Positions 5,542-11,344 of a DNA stretch of 11,344 nt are shown here, piece by piece. Numbering within the stretch: position 1 is the stretch's first letter; each line of letters begins with the position of its first letter. This DNA comes from Pseudomonadota bacterium (GTDB taxonomy: Bacteria > Pseudomonadota > Gammaproteobacteria > Xanthomonadales > Xanthomonadaceae). The position numbers and the translations under genes were made by a program. The stretch is taken from the NCBI GenBank assembly GCA_019348095.1, contig JAHWKC010000054.1, positions 1-11,344 of the forward strand, in the 5' to 3' direction. The notes under the pieces were generated by a model, which had not been told where the DNA came from, did no database searches, and was given only the letters and a program-made list of their open reading frames with translations.

Positions 5542-5916
5542 ATGAATGCCGAGTTGATGCTCGAGGTCTCCGCGCTGCTGTTCCTGGTCGCCGCGCTCGG
5601 CGGCGCCACCATGGCCGCCATCCGGTTCGGCGGCAAGCACAATCCGCCGGCTTGGCTGGCGATGCTGCACGGTTTCCTCGCGGCGGCCGGGGTGACGTTG
5701 CTGGCCTATGCGGCCTTTGCACTCGGGGCTCCGGTTATGGCGCAGGTGGCCTTGGCGCTGTTCCTGGTGGCCGCGATCGGCGGCGCGGTGCTGAGCTTGC
5801 GCTACAAGTGGAACCGGCTGCTGCTTCCGGCATGGCTGGTGGTGATGCACGCGACCGCGGCGGTGCTCGGCTTCCTGCTGCTGCTGGCGGTGGTCCTGCT
5901 CGGTCCCGACGGCTGA
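5542..5916 (+). CDS. Small four-TM membrane protein with internal duplication, unknown function
   Basis: 124 aa, almost entirely hydrophobic, with four predicted membrane segments (about residues 7-28, 37-60, 67-87 and 96-120) and a short basic loop between each pair. The protein is a tandem repeat of a two-TM unit. LFLVAALGGA (13-22) recurs as LFLVAAIGGA (73-82), and PAWLAMLH (36-43) recurs as PAWLVVMH (96-103), both at an exact 60-residue offset. The conserved His43/His103 and Trp38/Trp98 at the start of TM2 and TM4 may be functional, for example in haem or metal binding, but this is a guess. I do not recognise the family. The start is well supported by AGGAG seven bases before the ATG. It stands alone between the flavoprotein gene and the glgE operon. 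Confidence 0.85.
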   Translation: MNAELMLEVSALLFLVAALGGATMAAIRFGGKHNPPAWLAMLHGFLAAAGVTLLAYAAFALGAPVMAQVALALFLVAAIGGAVLSLRYKWNRLLLPAWLVVMHATAAVLGFLLLLAVVLLGPDG

Positions 5917-6008
5917 GGCGGAGCGGCAGCCTCTGGGCTTGCCGGAGACGGGCATCGTAGGCTGGACTGGCAGGCCGAGTGCTTTGTTGCGGACGCTGGG
6001 CTGCCCCT

Positions 6009-6037
6009 GGTAGGAACAGCTTCAGCGGCAACCGGGG
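6009..6037 (+). repeat. Degenerate REP-like element
   Basis: It begins GGTAGGAACAGCTTCAGCGGC and resembles the GTAGGAGCGGCTTCAGCCGC-type repetitive extragenic palindromes common in Xanthomonadaceae and Pseudomonas, with several mismatches that weaken its stem. It faces the better copy at 6061-6092, so the two form an inverted pair about 25 bases apart. Confidence 0.45.
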
Positions 6038-6060
6038 ATCGAAACTACCGGCGACGATTC

Positions 6061-6092
6061 ATGATCGCGGCTAAAGCCGCTCCGCTCCTACG
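6061..6092 (-). repeat. REP-like extragenic palindrome
   Basis: On the minus strand this reads GTAGGAGCGG followed by AGCGGCTTTAGCCGCGATCAT. GCGGC (6067-6071) and GCCGC (6076-6080) form a 5-bp stem with a TAAA loop. The GTAGGAG head plus a short GC stem is the usual REP layout. An extra GAGCG appears to be inserted between head and stem compared with the common form. Confidence 0.6.
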
Positions 6093-6252
6093 GGACCTGG
6101 CCGACTCGGGCCGCCTGCGTGCGCCCACTGCACCACGTTGACACCCCCTGTAGTTAAGTCGTCCCTGCAACCGCAGCACCTGCCGCTTTGCAGGCTGGCG
6201 ATCGCCCGTTCCCGCGCGCTCTGCCGACAAGACTCAACGACCAGGACGCCCG

Positions 6253-9200
6253 ATGAATCGCGCCAGCCCACCACGCGCCTGTTATATCCGCCCGTCGCTG
6301 CTCGGCCCCGTCGACCGGTTCGCGCCACTGCTGGATCGGTGTGCCGCACTGGGTTTCAACACCGTTGTGCTGCCCTGCCCGTTCGTACAGGACCAGGCGT
6401 GGGCACAGGCGAGATTGGGCGATGCGGAGCGCCTGGCGCCGGTACTCGGCGGCGGCAACGCGGCCGAGGCGCTGACGCGCCTCAGTGCGCTCTGTCGCGA
6501 GCGCGGGTTGTGGATCGTTCTGGACGTGCGCCTGGACCAGGTGGCCGGCGACGCGCCGGTGGTCACGGCCATGCCGCACCGGTTCCGGCCGCACCGCACG
6601 ATCGACGGCGCCCTGCCCGACCCGCGCCGCCCGCCCGAAACGGCCGGCGCGGCGATCGCGCGCTTCGGCGACGAGCCGGACGAGCTGACCGACTGGTGGT
6701 GCAAACAGCTGTCGCGCTGGTGCGACGCCGGCATCGCGGGCTTCCGTTGCCTGTGGCCGCAGCGGGTGCCGCCGGCACACTGGCACTCGCTCATGAGCGG
6801 CGTGCGCGCGCAGCGGGAGGCGGCGTTCTGGGCGTGGACGCCCGGGGTGGCGCCGCAGGAGCTGCTGGCACTTGGCGACTGCGGCTTTGACGCGGCGTTC
6901 TCTTCACTGGCGTGGTGGGACTTTCAGTCCTCCTGGTACCTGGAGGAGGACGCCCGGTTGCGCCGGTTCGCCGCGGCGATTGCCGTCGTCGACGACCCGC
7001 TGCCGCAGGATGCGCCGCCGGCCGGCGGCGACATCGAGCCACGGCAACGCGCCCGCGTGCGCGCCATCGAGTTCGCGGCCGCGACCGGCGACGGCCTGCT
7101 GATCGCCCTGGAGGAGGACAGCGGGGAGAAACTTGACCGCGCCATCACCGAGGCCAACGCCACACTCGCCGAGCGCACGCCCTCGCGCCGCAACAGTCTG
7201 CGGCCGCTGTTGATGGGCAGCACCGGCCCGGCGCGGGCGTGGCTGGTGGAGCGCCTGGCAGCGGAGCAATCCACGCCGGCGCAAGCGTCCGCCTCGCCCG
7301 CTGGCACGCAGATGCTCCTGGTCAACGGCGATACCAGCCACATCGCCACGGTTGCAACTGCGGAACTGCTGCGCAATGCCGCCGGATATGGATCGTTCGC
7401 GCCATTGCGACCGGCCGATGGCAGCCGCATCGATGCCGCCGCCACCGTCGCGCTGGAGCCGGCCGAGGTGAGGGTGTATGCCGCCGAGGCTGCCGCCCCG
7501 GTGCTGATCGCGGCCAAGGCCACCCAGCCGATCACCAAGGCCGCAATCGCGCCGCGCATCGCGATCGAGCAGGTCAGCCCGAGCGTCGACGGCGGCCGCT
7601 TTGCGGTCAAGCGCACCGTCGGCGAGCGCGTGAGGGTGCAGGCGGACATCTTCTGCGACGGCCACGATCTGCTGGCCGCCGCGGTGCTGTGGCGTGCATA
7701 CGACGAGCGCCGGTGGCAGTGCGCACCGATGCGCCAGCTCGGCAACGACCGCTGGGGCGGCGAGTTCTCGCTCGGCCGCTTGGGCCGCCATGAGTTCACC
7801 GTCGAGGCTTGGCGCGACGTATTTGCGACCGCGCGCATGGACCTGGAGAAGAAGCGCGCGGCCGGCAAGCTGACAGCGCTGGACGTGAGCGAAGCGTGCC
7901 AGCTGGTGACCGCGGCCGCCGCCACGAGCGGCGACGCGGCGCTGCGGGCGCTCGCCGGACAGCTGGCACAGGCCGAGGACGAGAACCAGCGTACGGCGCT
8001 GCTGGTGGCGCCCGAGACGGCGCAGGCCATGACCCGCGCCGACGGCAAGGCGTTCCTGACACGCTGCGCTACGGTGTTTACCGTTGATGCCGAACGGCGC
8101 GGCGCCGGCTACAGCAGCTGGTACGAGCTGTTTCCACGTTCGCAGTCGGTGCCCGACGCGAACGGCGATCAGCCCCATGGCACCTTCGACGACGTCATCG
8201 CGCGCTTGCCGGCGATCGCCGCGATGGGGTTCGATGTGCTGTACATGCCGCCGATCCATCCGATCGGGCGGATCAACCGCAAGGGCCGCAACAACTCGGT
8301 GACCGCCGAGCCCGGCGAGCCCGGCAGCCCGTATGCGATCGGCGCAAAGGAAGGCGGGCACGACGCGATCCATCCCGAACTGGGCACGCTGGAGGACTTC
8401 CGCCGGCTGGTCGCCGCGGCGGCGGGGCAAGGGCTGGAGCTGGCGCTGGATTTCGCCATCCAGTGCTCGCCCGACCATCCCTGGCTGCGCGAGCATCCGG
8501 ACTGGTTCGCGTGGCGCGCCGACGGCTCGATCCGCTACGCCGAGAACCCGCCGAAGAAATACGAGGACATCGTCAACGTCGATTTCTACGCCGACGGCGC
8601 CGTGCCCGATCTGTGGCTGGCGCTGCGCGACGTGGTGGAGTTCTGGGTCAATGAAGGCGTGCGGCTGTTCCGGGTCGACAACCCGCACACCAAGCCGTTT
8701 CCATTCTGGGAATGGATGATCGGCGACATCCGCGCGCGTCATCCGGACGTGGTGTTCCTGTCGGAGGCATTCACCCGCCCGCGGCTGATGTACCGGCTGG
8801 CCAAGATAGGGTTTTCGCAGTCCTACACCTACTTCACCTGGCGCAACGGCAAGGCCGAGCTCACCGCGTACCTGCAGGAGCTCGCCGACAGCGAGGTGCG
8901 CGATTACTTCCGCCCGCATTTCTTCGTCAACACGCCCGACATCAACCCGACCTACCTGCAGACCTCCGGCCGCGCCGGTCATCTGGTCCGCGCCGCGCTG
9001 GCGACCACGCTGTCGGGCCTGTGGGGCATGTACAGCGGTTTCGAGCTGTGCGAGGCCACACCGCTTGCGCCCGGCAAGGAGGAGTACCTGGACTCGGAGA
9101 AGTACCAACTGCGCGATTGGGACTGGCAGCGGCCGGGCAACATCATCGCCGAGATCACCCGGCTCAACCTGCTGCGGCGCTTGAACCCGGCGCTGCAGAC

Positions 9201-9503
9201 GCACCTGGGCGTGAGGTTCTACAACGCGTTCAACGACCACATCCTGTACTTCGGGAAAAGACGCTCCGAGCACGAGGACATGGTCCTGGTCGCTGTGAAC
9301 CTCGATCCGCATGCCGCGCACGAGGCCGACTTCGAGCTGCCGCTGTGGGAGTGGGGCCTGCCCGACGATGGCGCCCTGCAGGTCGAAGACCTGTGGCGCG
9401 GCACCCGCAGCGTGTGGCGCGGCAAGATGCAGCGCATGCGGCTGGACCCGGGCGATCTGCCGTTCGCGATCTGGCGGGTCGGACCGCCCGGGGCGGAGGT
9501 CGC

Positions 9504-9507
<4 letters not shown>
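6253..9507 (+). CDS. glgE: Alpha-1,4-glucan:maltose-1-phosphate maltosyltransferase GlgE with N-terminal pseudo-amylase module
   Basis: 1084 aa, far longer than the usual ~660-700. Residues ~437-1084 are a standard GlgE (GH13_3): an N-terminal beta domain (about 437-535) and a catalytic barrel from about 619 ([12 protein letters not shown]), with the GlgE-typical [13 protein letters not shown]. The nucleophile is Asp809 in [11 protein letters not shown], the acid/base is Glu838 in LSEAF, and Asp896 in NTPDINP is the likely transition-state stabiliser. The 29-residue gap between the first two equals that of Streptomyces GlgE. The enzyme transfers maltosyl units from maltose-1-phosphate to glucan ends. 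Residues 1 to ~412 look like a second, degenerate GH13 module: GIAGFRCLW (160-168) stands where GFRxD would be, so Leu167 replaces the nucleophile, and a beta-domain-like end ([14 protein letters not shown]) closes it. The start ATG has a modest AGGA upstream. The stop overlaps treS by four bases. Confidence 0.96.

Positions 9508-11344
<1,837 letters not shown>

Larger units (their letters stand above)
5917..6252. other. 336-base gap before glgE with REP-like repeats
   Basis: No coding frame is supported here. The stretch holds two REP-like elements in opposite orientation (6009-6037 and 6061-6092; see their entries) and the probable leader of glgE. A TTGACA occurs at 6138-6143, but no -10 lies at a proper distance, so the glgE promoter cannot be placed. 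Confidence 0.6.

Noticed and set aside
1..6000. Transposon ends or insertion sequence around the mer genes
   Set aside because: I found no transposase frame and no Tn21/Tn501-type 38-bp inverted repeat in the window; ends outside it cannot be excluded.
6138..6166. TTGACA as a -35 box for glgE
   Set aside because: No acceptable -10 occurs 16-19 bases downstream; the bases there read GTCCCT.

Overview
The window looks like a chromosomal segment of a GC-rich gammaproteobacterium, most likely a member of the Xanthomonadaceae (Lysobacter, Luteimonas or Stenotrophomonas type). Three things suggest this: very GC-rich codon use in the right half, a GlgE carrying an extra amylase-like N-terminal module next to a TreS that appears fused to maltokinase, and REP-like hairpins with a GTAGGAGCGGCTT-type core. 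The assignment is an inference, because no rRNA or marker gene is present.

Left part (about 1-2870): a mercury-resistance (mer) locus. merR (+, 2423) faces a leftward block that reads, in transcription order: a 104-aa MerT-like two-TM protein (2213-1899), an exported protein of unknown function (1820-1119), merT (931-581), merP (573-289) and the start of merA (287, running off the left edge). The locus has two MerR-type promoters, each TTGACT, a 19-bp spacer containing an imperfect CCGTNG/NTACGG dyad, and a TANGGT -10. One lies at the usual merR-proximal place (2388-2418). The other lies inside the cluster, just before merT (964-994). The mer genes therefore appear to form two separately started, MerR-controlled units rather than one operon.

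Middle part (about 3029-5916): on the + strand after merR come a glucose-1-dehydrogenase-like short-chain dehydrogenase and a class I FAD/NAD(P) disulfide oxidoreductase. The latter has a CxxxxC active site but lacks the usual C-terminal His-Pro...Glu motif. They follow merR in the same direction with moderate gaps and may supply reducing power or thiol redox functions, but this is inferred from position only. A 124-aa four-TM protein follows, built as two 60-residue-offset copies of a two-TM unit. A 336-base gap with a REP-like inverted pair then separates this from the next block.

Right part (6253 to the end): glgE and treS in a translationally coupled pair (GTGA overlap). Together with a maltokinase, here apparently fused to the C-terminus of TreS and cut by the window end, they form the TreS-Mak-GlgE route from trehalose via maltose and maltose-1-phosphate to alpha-1,4-glucan.

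The most interesting features are the duplicated MerR operator, the unnamed MerT-like protein with the exported protein beside it in the first MerR unit, and the atypical disulfide reductase next to the mer genes.
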